Made by a program: the position numbers and the translations under genes. This document shows, piece after piece, positions 54,847 through 63,631 of a DNA stretch of 64,000 nucleotides. Below the pieces are notes generated by a model that saw only the letters and a list, made by a program, of their open reading frames with translations, did no database searches and was not told the DNA's origin. The number at the start of each line of letters is the position of its first letter. Position 1 is the first letter of the stretch. This stretch comes from Ciceribacter sichuanensis (GTDB lineage Bacteria; Pseudomonadota; Alphaproteobacteria; Rhizobiales; Rhizobiaceae), in contig NZ_JAMXLX010000002.1 of the NCBI RefSeq assembly GCF_024055605.1, forward strand, positions 744,001 to 808,000. Direction: 5' to 3'.

Positions 54847-56462
54847 GCTTCGATAGCCCTTCCCTTGAGCGCGAAGAGGCCGCGCGGTCTTTTCTGGATG
54901 AACAGGATGATCAGGACGAGAACGAGGATCTTGCCGAGCACGGCGCCGACCGACGGTTCCAGCAGCTTGTTCAGGATGCCGAGCGACAAGGCGCCGACGA
55001 GCGTGCCCCAGAGATTGCCGACGCCGCCGAAGACCACGACCATGAAGCTGTCGATGATGTAGGACTGACCGAGGTTCGGGGAAACGTTGTCGATCTGGCT
55101 GAGTGCGACGCCGGCGATGCCAGCGATGCCGGAACCGAGTGCGAAAGTGAAAGCATCGACCCAGGGGGTGCGGATCCCCATAGAGGAGGCCATGCGACGG
55201 TTCTGCGTCACCGCCCGCATCTGCAGGCCGAAGGCCGAACGCTTCATCAGCACCAACAGACCGAGGAAGATCGTCAGCGAGAAAACGGTGATCCACAACC
55301 GGTTCCAGGTGACGGTGAGGTCGCCGAGCGCAAACGAGCCGGACATCCAAGACGGGCTGCCGACCTCCTGGTTGGTGGGGCCGAAGATCGAGCGGATCGC
55401 CTGCTGCAGGATCAGCGAAATGCCCCAGGTGGCAAGCAGGGTTTCAAGCGGACGGCCGTAGAGAAAGCGGATGACGCCCCGCTCGATCACGAGGCCGACG
55501 GCCCCCGTCACGATGAAGGCAACCGGCAGCGCAATTGCCAGCGACCAGTCGAACAGGCCCGGGTAATTGTTGCGGATCACTTCCTGCACCACGAAGGTGG
55601 AGTAAGCGCCGAGCATGACCATCTCGCCATGCGCCATGTTGATGATACCCATCACGCCGAAAGTGATGGCGAGGCCGATGGCGGCAAGCAGCAGGACGGA
55701 ACCGAGCGAGACGCCGTAAATGACATTCTGCACGCCGTCCCACAGCGCCAGCTTGTCCTCGATGGTGCGGATCGCGGTATCGATGTCAGCCTTCAGCGCG
55801 TCGTCGGCATTGGCCGAGGCAGCCATCAGGATGCCGATCGCATCGCGACCGCCGATCCCTTCGATCACGGCAATCGCCGCCTGCTTGTCTGCGAGCGGAC
55901 GGTCGGACCCCATGATCGAGACGGCACGGGCCTGTTCGAGGAGCGAACGCACCTCGCCGTCCTTTTCCTCGGCAAGCGCGCTCTCCAGAAGCTCGAGATT
56001 GTCGGCACTGGGGGATTTAAGAACGGAAGCCGCCGCCTGCAGCCTGACGGCGCGGTCGGGGCTCATCAGCGTCAACCCGCCCTGCGCAGAACGGATCGCG
56101 CGGCGGAGATTGTTGTTGACCTTGATCTTGGTGAGAGCACCTTTGCTCTCCTCGCCGACGACTTCGCCGGACAGCGGATCGATGAGCGAGAGCTTGGAGC
56201 CTGCGGCTTTCGTGATGAACACGTTGCCGTCCGACTTTCTCGCATAGAGATCCCCCTCGCCCAGTGCCTCTAGCGCCGGCACGACCTTGGGGTTGCCGGT
56301 CTTGCCGAGGTCGCCGATGATCTTCTCGGCCTCGGGAAACGAGGCATTGCCGAGCGCGTTGATGAGCGTCGCAGCATCATCCGCAGCATGGGCAGGCAAG
56401 GTGCCGAAGGCCAGGACCAGCCAGAGAAACAGTAGTTTGAGTAAATTGGATAATGTCATCAT
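54843..56462 (-). CDS. urtB: Urea ABC transporter permease UrtB
   Basis: A 539-residue permease. It has the UrtB-specific N-terminal extension of about 250 residues with a signal-like helix (LLKLLFLWLVLAFGTLPAHA), then a LivH-like membrane domain (GVMGIINMAHGEMVMLGAYS, GPTNQEVGSPSWMSG). The ATG at 56462 has AGGGG upstream; longer in-frame starts to 56537 were rejected. It follows urtA after a 256-base spacer with hairpins. Confidence 0.95.
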   Translation of the reverse strand: MMTLSNLLKLLFLWLVLAFGTLPAHAADDAATLINALGNASFPEAEKIIGDLGKTGNPKVVPALEALGEGDLYARKSDGNVFITKAAGSKLSLIDPLSGEVVGEESKGALTKIKVNNNLRRAIRSAQGGLTLMSPDRAVRLQAAASVLKSPSADNLELLESALAEEKDGEVRSLLEQARAVSIMGSDRPLADKQAAIAVIEGIGGRDAIGILMAASANADDALKADIDTAIRTIEDKLALWDGVQNVIYGVSLGSVLLLAAIGLAITFGVMGIINMAHGEMVMLGAYSTFVVQEVIRNNYPGLFDWSLAIALPVAFIVTGAVGLVIERGVIRFLYGRPLETLLATWGISLILQQAIRSIFGPTNQEVGSPSWMSGSFALGDLTVTWNRLWITVFSLTIFLGLLVLMKRSAFGLQMRAVTQNRRMASSMGIRTPWVDAFTFALGSGIAGIAGVALSQIDNVSPNLGQSYIIDSFMVVVFGGVGNLWGTLVGALSLGILNKLLEPSVGAVLGKILVLVLIILFIQKRPRGLFALKGRAIEA

Positions 56463-56586
56463 ATCGCCCCTCATCCGCCGCCTGGCCGTCCTGCGATCGC
56501 GTCCGCAATTCCGGCATCTCGTGACCATTTCACACATCCAGCGGGAGGTGAGGCGGTTTGAACACCCCTTCTAACCTGCTGGTCAG

Positions 56587-56680
56587 CTCCCCACGGAAGG
56601 GGAGAAGAACCGCGGCGCCGCCTCCTGCCGGTTCAAGCATGGACGGGTATCGAAAAAGCCCCTCCCCTGACGGGGAGGGG
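56587..56680. repeat. Two GC-rich hairpins between urtA and urtB
   Basis: Hairpin one pairs CTCCCC (56587-56592) with GGGGAG (56599-56604). Hairpin two pairs CCCCTCCCC (56659-56667) with GGGGAGGGG (56672-56680) around TGAC, perfect. They lie in the 256-base spacer after urtA and may stabilise the abundant urtA message or dampen read-through into urtB. Confidence 0.6.
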
Positions 56681-56718
56681 TTGGGGAGAGATACGCCTCC
56701 CCTAGTGCTTCACGCGGA

Positions 56719-58008
56719 TCAGCTGCCCTTGCCGCCGCACTTGCCGGTGGCAACGTTGAAGTTGCCGCACGACATCGGCTTGCGCCAATCGGAGATCAGG
56801 TCCTTCGAATCCGGCAGATAGTCGGACCACTCGTCGCCAACCACCTGCGGGGTCTGCTGAACGATGTCGAACTGGCCATCGGCCTGGATTTCGCCGATCA
56901 GCACCGGCTTGGTGATGTGGTGGTTCGGCATGACGGTGGAATAACCACCCGAGAGGTTCGGAACGGAAACGCCGATGATCGAGTCGAGAACGGCGTCGGT
57001 GTCGGTCGTGCCGGCAGCCTCGACAGCCTTGACCCAGGCGTTGAAGCCGATATAGGCGGCTTCCATCGGGTCATTGGTCACGCGCTTGTCGTTCTTGGTG
57101 AAGGCATGCCATTCCTTGATGAACTCGGCATTGACCTCGGAGTCGACGGACTGGAAGTAGTTCCAGGCGGCAAGGTGGCCGACCAGCGGAGCGGTGTCGA
57201 GACCGGCAAGCTCTTCTTCACCGACAGAGAAGGCGACGACAGGAATGTCTTCGGCCTTGATGCCCTGGTTGGCGAGTTCCTTGTAGAACGGAACGTTGGC
57301 GTCGCCGTTGATGGTGGAAACGACGGCGGTCTTCTTGCCGGCCGAACCGAACTTCTTGATGTCGGACACGATCGTCTGCCAGTCGGAATGACCGAACGGC
57401 GTGTAGTTGATCATGATGTCCTCTTCCTTGACGCCCTTCGACATCAGGTAGGCCTTCAGGATCTTGTTGGTGGTCTGCGGATAGACATAGTCCGTGCCGG
57501 CCAGAACCCAGCGCTCGACGCCTTCGGTGCTGGCGAGGTAGTCGACGGCCGGAATAGCCTGCTGGTTCGGAGCGGCACCGGTGTAGAAGATATTGCGGGA
57601 GGATTCTTCACCTTCGTACTGGACGGGGTAGAAGAGGATCGAGTTCAGCTCTTCGAAGACCGGAAGAACGGACTTGCGGGAAGAAGACGTCCAGCAACCG
57701 AATACGGCCGCGACCTTGTCCTGGGAGATCAGCTGGCGGGCCTTCTCAGCGAAAAGCGGCCAGTCGGAGGCCGGATCTACGACCACGGCTTCGAGCTTCT
57801 TGCCGAGAACGCCACCCTTCTTGTTCTGCTCTTCGACGAGCATCAGCATGGCGTCTTTGAGCGTCGTCTCGGAAATCGCCATCGTGCCGGACAGCGAATG
57901 CAGAACGCCGATCTTGATCGTGTCGTCGGCGGCAAGCGCGCCATGGAAAGCCGTCGTGGCCAGCATGGCGCCGAGCAACGCGCCGGTGAATTTTGCCTTG
58001 AGTTTCAT
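56719..58008 (-). CDS. urtA: Urea ABC transporter binding protein UrtA
   Basis: A 429-residue periplasmic urea-binding protein. The signal peptide is KLKAKFTGALLGAMLATTAF and the mature part starts near DDTIKIGVLHSLSGTMAISE. VAAVFGCWTSSSRKSVLPVF and FYPVQYEGEESSRNIFYTGA are UrtA segments. It is the first gene of urtABCDE. A hairpin lies just upstream of its ribosome-binding site (GGAGAGGGG). Confidence 0.97.
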   Translation of the reverse strand: MKLKAKFTGALLGAMLATTAFHGALAADDTIKIGVLHSLSGTMAISETTLKDAMLMLVEEQNKKGGVLGKKLEAVVVDPASDWPLFAEKARQLISQDKVAAVFGCWTSSSRKSVLPVFEELNSILFYPVQYEGEESSRNIFYTGAAPNQQAIPAVDYLASTEGVERWVLAGTDYVYPQTTNKILKAYLMSKGVKEEDIMINYTPFGHSDWQTIVSDIKKFGSAGKKTAVVSTINGDANVPFYKELANQGIKAEDIPVVAFSVGEEELAGLDTAPLVGHLAAWNYFQSVDSEVNAEFIKEWHAFTKNDKRVTNDPMEAAYIGFNAWVKAVEAAGTTDTDAVLDSIIGVSVPNLSGGYSTVMPNHHITKPVLIGEIQADGQFDIVQQTPQVVGDEWSDYLPDSKDLISDWRKPMSCGNFNVATGKCGGKGS

Positions 58009-58032
58009 GGATTGAACCCCTCTCCTTGTTCC

Positions 58033-58064
58033 GCAACGAAAGGTTAAAAAGCTTTAACCGTTGC
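58033..58064 (-). promoter_or_regulatory. Leader hairpin upstream of urtA
   Basis: GGTTAAA (58042-58048) and TTTAACC (58053-58059) pair around AAGC, extended by GCAAC (58033-58037) with GTTGC (58060-58064). It lies 25-56 bases before the urtA start, next to the ribosome-binding site, so it may affect translation or be a protective 5' structure. A dyad TACGTC/GACGTA at 58102-58117 is a second candidate site. Confidence 0.5.
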
Positions 58065-58229
58065 TGAGAGGGACTATCCGACGCTGCAGCGCAAAACCGT
58101 ATACGTCGTTTGACGTACCAAGGGGGGAAGATAACGGGTGCCGTTGCGCAAGGTGCCGAAACGACAACGCCAGCCTCCCTTCGGGAAAGCCGGCGTCATT
58201 GGGATATCTGTCGAAACAGATTGCGTTTT

Positions 58230-58865
58230 TCAGGCAAGCCAACCGATGAGGATCGGCCAGACTTCGACCGCACCATGGTAGATCATGTTGACCGTCACAT
58301 AGGCGATGACGCCGAGGCCGACATAGGCAATCCAGCGGTGACGGTGCAGTAGGCGTGCGACGAGGCTCGCGGCAAGCCCCATCAGTCCGATCGACAGGAT
58401 GAGGCCGATGATGAGGACGCTCGTGTGTTCCTTGGCGGCGCCGGCAACGGCCAAAACGTTGTCGAGCGACATGGAAACGTCAGCAACCACGATCTCGGTG
58501 GCAGCCATCAGGAACGTCTTCTGCTTGACACTGAATTCGGTGTCGTCGGTCTCACCCTGCTTGTGCGGCTCATGCGCGGCCGCGCGCAGTTCGCTCCACA
58601 TCTTCCAGCAGACCCATGACAGCATCAGGCCGCCAAGCAGTTGCAGGCCGACAATGCCGAGGAGAAAGGCCGTCAGGGTCGCGAAGCTGACACGCAGCAC
58701 GGTTGCCGCGCCAATGCCGACAAGGATGGCCTTCTGACGCTGGTGATCGGGAAGACCGGCAGCAGCAAGGCCGATGACGATGGCATTGTCGCCTGCAAGA
58801 ACGAGATCGACAGCAATAACCTGAAGAAGTGCCGCAAAGCCTGCGGCAGTGAAAATTTCCATCAT
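58230..58865 (-). CDS. TerC-family membrane protein
   Basis: A 211-residue protein with about seven helices. VDLVLAGDNAIVIGLAAAGL and TEIVVADVSMSLDNVLAVAG hold the two conserved Asp-Asn metal-transport motifs of the TerC/Alx family, now thought to export manganese or insert metal into exported proteins. It lies alone, between urtA and the hydroxylase gene. No yybP-ykoY riboswitch was recognised upstream. Confidence 0.92.
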   Translation of the reverse strand: MMEIFTAAGFAALLQVIAVDLVLAGDNAIVIGLAAAGLPDHQRQKAILVGIGAATVLRVSFATLTAFLLGIVGLQLLGGLMLSWVCWKMWSELRAAAHEPHKQGETDDTEFSVKQKTFLMAATEIVVADVSMSLDNVLAVAGAAKEHTSVLIIGLILSIGLMGLAASLVARLLHRHRWIAYVGLGVIAYVTVNMIYHGAVEVWPILIGWLA

Positions 58866-59060
58866 GATTTTGGAACCGTGGATTTCAGAGACTGATTGTG
58901 TGTCCCGCTATAGACCCCAAGCGCAGCATGACAAGGCAAATGACCGGAAAATATGGGGTTTGTCGCAATATTTTTTGCGTTTTCTAAAAAGCGCTGCCTT
59001 TGCGAGATCGTTGCCCTCCAGGTTGAGCCGCGGGATCGCCGACCCAAACCGGATGGCAAG

Positions 59061-59080
59061 AAGGGGCGCGAGCGCCCCTT
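59061..59080 (-). terminator. Terminator of the hydroxylase gene
   Basis: A nine-base-pair palindrome AAGGGGCGC (59061-59069) with GCGCCCCTT (59072-59080), 28 bases after the stop of the minus-strand hydroxylase gene. The T run is weak, so termination strength is uncertain. Confidence 0.55.
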
Positions 59081-59107
59081 CGAATGACTGCGTCGCTTCC
59101 GCGACGC

Positions 59108-59938
59108 TCAGTTCGGACGGTTCCGCAGCGCCTCGGCTTCGGCGTAGAACTTCTTTTCCCATTCCTTGTGGTTGTCGAGACCTTCGCGGATGAAGGGCGT
59201 GAAGATCGCCATGTTCATCAACAGCCAGTTGACCAGCCGCGCCGGGAACTTCAGCGGCTTGACGAAATCGACGAACAGAACGACGCGCGTCTTGTCCGTG
59301 TGGTTCCACGCCTCGTGCTCATAGGCGTCGTCGAAAATAAGGACCTTGCCCTCCTCCCAGTGGCAGACCTGATCCTTGACTCGGATAGCGAGGTTGTCAC
59401 CGGTATTTTCGGGAACGATCATGCCGAGATGCAGGCGAAGCACACCGTTATAAGGACCGCGATGCGGCGGCAGGTGCTTGCCCGGCTCGAAGATCGAGAA
59501 CATCACCGTCGTCAGGCCGGGGATCTTCTGCATGGCCTTCCATGTTTCCGGGCACGACCGGATATTCTGTTCCGACTTCACCCCGAAGCCGAGCAGGAAG
59601 AAGGTCTTCCAGCCATTGTCGGTCGAGATCGTCTTCACATCGGTGGAAATGTCCTGGAACGTCGGCAACTCGTTCTTGCGCAGGAGAATGCGGTCTAGTT
59701 CGGCGCGGATCGCCGGCGCCGCCTTCTCGATTTCTGCAGCCCAGGGGAAGGTCGCATTGTCGTAGACCGGCGGATTGCCGAGCTTGGCGTATTTGAGGTT
59801 CAGGCCCTCCGCCCATGCGACGATGCCCATGAAGGCACGCGTAATGGCGCTCGGCCGGTCCATCGGTGCTATGCCATCGGTTGCAAAGGTCTGCTGCGGC
59901 TCGGGGGTATTAGAATCGGCGGAAAAGGGTGCAGCCAC
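59108..59938 (-). CDS. Aspartyl/asparaginyl beta-hydroxylase-like protein (LpxO/OlsC type)
   Basis: A 276-residue iron/2-oxoglutarate dioxygenase of the Asp/Asn hydroxylase family, with a membrane-tethered-style N-terminal segment. The catalytic part has LPPHRGPYNGVLRLHLGM (metal His), EEGKVLIFDDAYEHEAWNH (Asp and second His), then TRVVLFVDFVKPL. In this group LpxO hydroxylates lipid A and OlsC hydroxylates an ornithine-lipid fatty acid in rhizobia; either fits and cannot be decided here. It stands alone. Confidence 0.82.
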   Translation of the reverse strand: MAAPFSADSNTPEPQQTFATDGIAPMDRPSAITRAFMGIVAWAEGLNLKYAKLGNPPVYDNATFPWAAEIEKAAPAIRAELDRILLRKNELPTFQDISTDVKTISTDNGWKTFFLLGFGVKSEQNIRSCPETWKAMQKIPGLTTVMFSIFEPGKHLPPHRGPYNGVLRLHLGMIVPENTGDNLAIRVKDQVCHWEEGKVLIFDDAYEHEAWNHTDKTRVVLFVDFVKPLKFPARLVNWLLMNMAIFTPFIREGLDNHKEWEKKFYAEAEALRNRPN

Positions 59939-60247
59939 ATCAGGCTCCGTGACGTTCAGGATTGAAACTTGAAAACATGTTCTTCGGGTTTACAGACGGC
60001 AACCGGCGCAATGCAAGCCCTCCTCCCCACGCTTGCCTCGGCCAGAACCGCAATCTCGACCATCTTTGTCGGAATAGCGGATAAATTGTGACACTTTCCG
60101 TCATGAAACCGTTCAGCCGCCTGTTTCCACGCCTTTCACGCATTGTTGCAGGCAGCACCCTTCCTTCCCCGCCCCTTGCAATTCCAGTCATTCCCGGAAA
60201 GACTGCCTAATCCGCAATCACCTTCAATCGGACACTAGTTTTTAGGC
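59939..60247. other. Divergent promoter region hydroxylase / hybrid kinase
   Basis: No gene is seen in these 309 bases. The ATG of the kinase at 60248 has only a weak ribosome-binding site (TTTTTAGGC). No clear sigma-54 element was found. Confidence 0.5.
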
Positions 60248-63200
60248 ATGGCCGCACGCCAACGCATCATCCCCGTCCGCCGCGAATATAATCGCTGGGT
60301 GGCCAATCAGACGCTGGAAGACTATGCGCTGCGCTTCACGGCCAAGAGTGCCCGCAAGTTTTCCTCCAGCCGGATTTCGCAGACAGCCATCGGCGCCATC
60401 TCCTTTCTCGCTCTCGAAGCGATCGGCGGCACCATCACGCTGTCCTACGGCACCACCAATGCGGTCTTCGCCATTCTTGCGGCCGCTATCGCCATGCTGG
60501 TCGTGGGGCTACCCATCAGCCGCTACGCCATCCGCCACGGGGTCGATATCGACCTGCTGACCCGCGGCGCCGGCTTCGGCTATATCGGCTCCACCATCAC
60601 CTCGCTGATCTATGCGAGCTTCACCTTCATGCTGTTTGCGATCGAGGCATCGATCATGACCGGCGCGCTGGAGCTTGCCTTCGGCATACCGCTGTGGATC
60701 GGCTACATCGTCTCGGCCATGGTGGTCATACCCCTCGTCACCTACGGCGTGCAGCTCATCTCCCGCTTCCAGCTGCTGACCCAGCCCTTCTGGATCGTCC
60801 TCAATATCCTGCCCTTTATCTTCATCGCCTTTGCCGACTGGGAGAAATTCGATCTCTGGCGCGCATTCGCCGGTATCGGCCATTCCAATGCTCAGACCGG
60901 CGGCATAGCCCCCTTCGATCTCCTGGAGTTCGGTGCGGCCTCCGCCGTCATTCTGGCGCTGATGCCGCAGATCGGCGAGCAGGTGGACTTCCTGCGCTTC
61001 CTGCCGCCCGAAGGCGGGCGAAAGCTCCGCCATCGCTTCGCCGTCTTCCTTGCTGGTTCGGGCTGGGTGGTGCTCGGCGTTCCGAAACTGCTCGCAGGCT
61101 CCTTCCTTGCGGTGCTGACGCTTTCGACCGGCGTTCCCGCCCGCGAAGCGGCCGACCCGGCGCATATGTATCTCGCCGCCTTCGGCTACATGATCCCGAA
61201 CGAGACGGCGGCCATGCTGCTGATGGCCTGCTTCGTCATGGTCTCGCAGCTCAAGATCAACGTCATGAACGCCTATGCCGGCTCGCTGGCGTGGTCGAAC
61301 TTCTTCTCGCGACTGACCCACAGCCATCCCGGCCGCGTCGTCTGGCTGGTCTTCAACGTGGCGATCGCGCTGCTTCTGATGGAACTCGGCATCTACCGGC
61401 TGCTGGAGGAGACGCTCGGCATCTTCTCCATTATTGCCATGGCGTGGCTCTGCACGATTTCCGCCGATCTCTTCGTCAACAAGCCTCTGGGTCTCGCGCC
61501 TCCCGGCATCGAATTCAAGCGCGCCCACCTCTACGACATCAATCCCGTCGGCTGCGGTACATTGCTTCTTTCCTCCGGCGTGGCGCTCGCCGCCCATTTC
61601 GGCCTGTTCGGTCCGCTGATGGCATCGCTTGCCACCTACATCACGCTTCTTTCCTTCGTGATCTCGCCGCTGATCGCATGGGGCACGCGTGGCAAATTCT
61701 ATCTCGCCCGCAAGCCCCGCCAGAGCTGGAAGACGCTCGGCTCGATCACCTGCTCGATCTGCGAACACCCCTTCGAGCCAGAGGACATGGCATGGTGCCC
61801 CGCCTATGCGGCGCCGATCTGCTCGCTCTGCTGTTCGCTCGACAGCCGCTGCCACGACATGTGCAAGCCGCAGGCGAAGCTCAACGCCCAGACGGCGGCT
61901 GTGGCCGCGCGTCTGCTGCCGCAGGACATGATCGCCTGGCTATCCACCCGCCTTGGCAGATACGCGATCACCTCCGTCATCGCCATTTCAGTGATCGGCG
62001 CGATCCTCGCGCTCATCGCCCATCAGGTCGCCTCCCGCTCGCCCGACACTGCGGAAGTCGTCAACCGCACGGTTCTGATCGTCTTCTTCGTGTTCTCCAT
62101 GATCTCCGGCATCGCAAGCTGGTTCTACGTGCTCGCCCATGACAGCCGCGTCGTCGCAGAGGAGGAATCCTCCCGCCAGAACACGCTGCTGCTGAAGGAA
62201 ATCGCCGCCCACCGCAAGACCGATGCGGCGCTGCAGACCGCCAAGGAGACGGCCGAAGCCGCCAACCGGGCAAAGAGCCGTTACGTCGTCGGCCTTTCCC
62301 ACGAACTGCGCACGCCGCTCAACGCCGTCATGGGCTATGCCCAGATCCTCGAACACGACGAGACGATCCCCGCACCGCGGCAATCGGCGATCAAGGTCAT
62401 CAGGCGGTCCGCCGACCACCTGTCCGGCCTGATCGACGGACTGCTGGACATCTCCAAGATCGAGGCCGGCCGCCTGCAGGTGTTTTCCAACGAGCTGAAC
62501 ATCCAGGATTTTCTCGACCAACTCATCGACATGTTCGCACCGCAGGCCGCCGTCAAGGACCTTATCTTCGAGCATGATCGCTCGCGCGCACTGCCGCAAT
62601 ATGTCCGCACCGACGAGAAGCGGCTTCGCCAGATCCTCGTCAACCTGCTCTCCAACGCGATCAAGTTCACCGAAGAAGGAACTGTGCGTTTCGATGTCGG
62701 TTATCGCAGCCAGGTTGCGACCTTCACGATCTCGGATACCGGGCGCGGCATTTCCGAGCGCGATCTCAACCGCATCTACGAGCCCTTCCAGCGTGGCGAG
62801 GCCGAAATCGTCAAACCGCAACCCGGTCTCGGACTGGGGCTGACCATCACCAAGCTGCTCACCAACACGCTCGGCGGCGAAATCGCTGTGACGAGCGAGC
62901 CCGGCAAGGGCTCGTCCTTCAAGGTGCGGCTGATGCTGTCGGCAATCGAGCGCCCGAGCACGGCCCCCGCCCCGGAAAGGAAGATCGTTTCCTACACCGG
63001 CCCGCGCCGCACCATCGTCGTGGTCGATGACAACGAGGACCACCGCGACCTGATGCGCGAGGTCCTTGCCCCCCTCGGTTTCGTTGTCCTGACCGCGAGC
63101 AGCGGCCCCGACTGCCTGACGCTGATCGAGGGCGTGAAGCCCGATCTCTTCCTCGTCGACATCTCCATGCCCGGCATGAACGGCTGGCAGCTTGTGGAGA

Positions 63201-63631
63201 AATTGCGAGAAACAAGTCAGACGGCCCCGATCCTCATGCTCTCGGCCAATATCGGCGACGCCCCGGCTCCGGGTGGTGACGGCCATAACGATGCCATCGC
63301 CAAGCCGGTCGACGTCAAGCGCCTGCGCGACAAGCTGGCACTCTATCTCGGGCTCGACTGGATCTATGCCGACGAGATGCCTCCCGTGCCCGCCACGCCC
63401 GCCCCGACAAAACCCCGCTCGCCGGGACCGGCCCATCTGGAAGAGTTGCTGCGACTCGGGGAAATCGGCTATGTGCGCGGCATCGAGGCGAAACTGGCGG
63501 ATCTCGCCAGACTGGATGGCAACGCGGCCTTCGTCGAGACATCGAAGAGCTTCGTACAGGGTTTCGACATGACAGGCTACATCGCCTTCCTGAAGACGTT
63601 CCAGCCGGGCAAGGAGGAGACCCGTGGTTGA
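60248..63631 (+). CDS. Hybrid sensor kinase with NCS1-type permease domain and Cys-rich segment
   Basis: An 1127-residue protein. Residues 1-480 form an NCS1-like (cytosine/uracil/hydantoin/allantoin) transporter (DYALRFTAKSARKFSSSRIS; TAIGAISFLALEAIGGTITL) with about twelve helices. Then comes a segment with eight cysteines (502, 505, 517, 525, 528, 529, 535, 539), CxxC...C...CxxCC...C...C, probably zinc-binding; two helices (about 572-628); a HisKA domain with phospho-His 685 in GLSHELRTPLNAV; HATPase (N803 in LSNAIKF; DTGRGIS); and a receiver with Asp 971 in FLVDISMPGMNG. A 100-residue C-terminal part ends the protein. Its ligand may be urea or a urea-yielding compound, by context. Confidence 0.9.
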   Translation: MAARQRIIPVRREYNRWVANQTLEDYALRFTAKSARKFSSSRISQTAIGAISFLALEAIGGTITLSYGTTNAVFAILAAAIAMLVVGLPISRYAIRHGVDIDLLTRGAGFGYIGSTITSLIYASFTFMLFAIEASIMTGALELAFGIPLWIGYIVSAMVVIPLVTYGVQLISRFQLLTQPFWIVLNILPFIFIAFADWEKFDLWRAFAGIGHSNAQTGGIAPFDLLEFGAASAVILALMPQIGEQVDFLRFLPPEGGRKLRHRFAVFLAGSGWVVLGVPKLLAGSFLAVLTLSTGVPAREAADPAHMYLAAFGYMIPNETAAMLLMACFVMVSQLKINVMNAYAGSLAWSNFFSRLTHSHPGRVVWLVFNVAIALLLMELGIYRLLEETLGIFSIIAMAWLCTISADLFVNKPLGLAPPGIEFKRAHLYDINPVGCGTLLLSSGVALAAHFGLFGPLMASLATYITLLSFVISPLIAWGTRGKFYLARKPRQSWKTLGSITCSICEHPFEPEDMAWCPAYAAPICSLCCSLDSRCHDMCKPQAKLNAQTAAVAARLLPQDMIAWLSTRLGRYAITSVIAISVIGAILALIAHQVASRSPDTAEVVNRTVLIVFFVFSMISGIASWFYVLAHDSRVVAEEESSRQNTLLLKEIAAHRKTDAALQTAKETAEAANRAKSRYVVGLSHELRTPLNAVMGYAQILEHDETIPAPRQSAIKVIRRSADHLSGLIDGLLDISKIEAGRLQVFSNELNIQDFLDQLIDMFAPQAAVKDLIFEHDRSRALPQYVRTDEKRLRQILVNLLSNAIKFTEEGTVRFDVGYRSQVATFTISDTGRGISERDLNRIYEPFQRGEAEIVKPQPGLGLGLTITKLLTNTLGGEIAVTSEPGKGSSFKVRLMLSAIERPSTAPAPERKIVSYTGPRRTIVVVDDNEDHRDLMREVLAPLGFVVLTASSGPDCLTLIEGVKPDLFLVDISMPGMNGWQLVEKLRETSQTAPILMLSANIGDAPAPGGDGHNDAIAKPVDVKRLRDKLALYLGLDWIYADEMPPVPATPAPTKPRSPGPAHLEELLRLGEIGYVRGIEAKLADLARLDGNAAFVETSKSFVQGFDMTGYIAFLKTFQPGKEETRG

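Noticed and set aside
58120..58165. A possible sigma-54 promoter (GGTGCC and TTGC-like words) upstream of urtA
   Set aside because: The spacing between the GG and GC elements is wrong in both directions.
58866..59107. A manganese (yybP-ykoY) riboswitch expected ahead of a TerC gene
   Set aside because: No conserved riboswitch core could be found in the leader.
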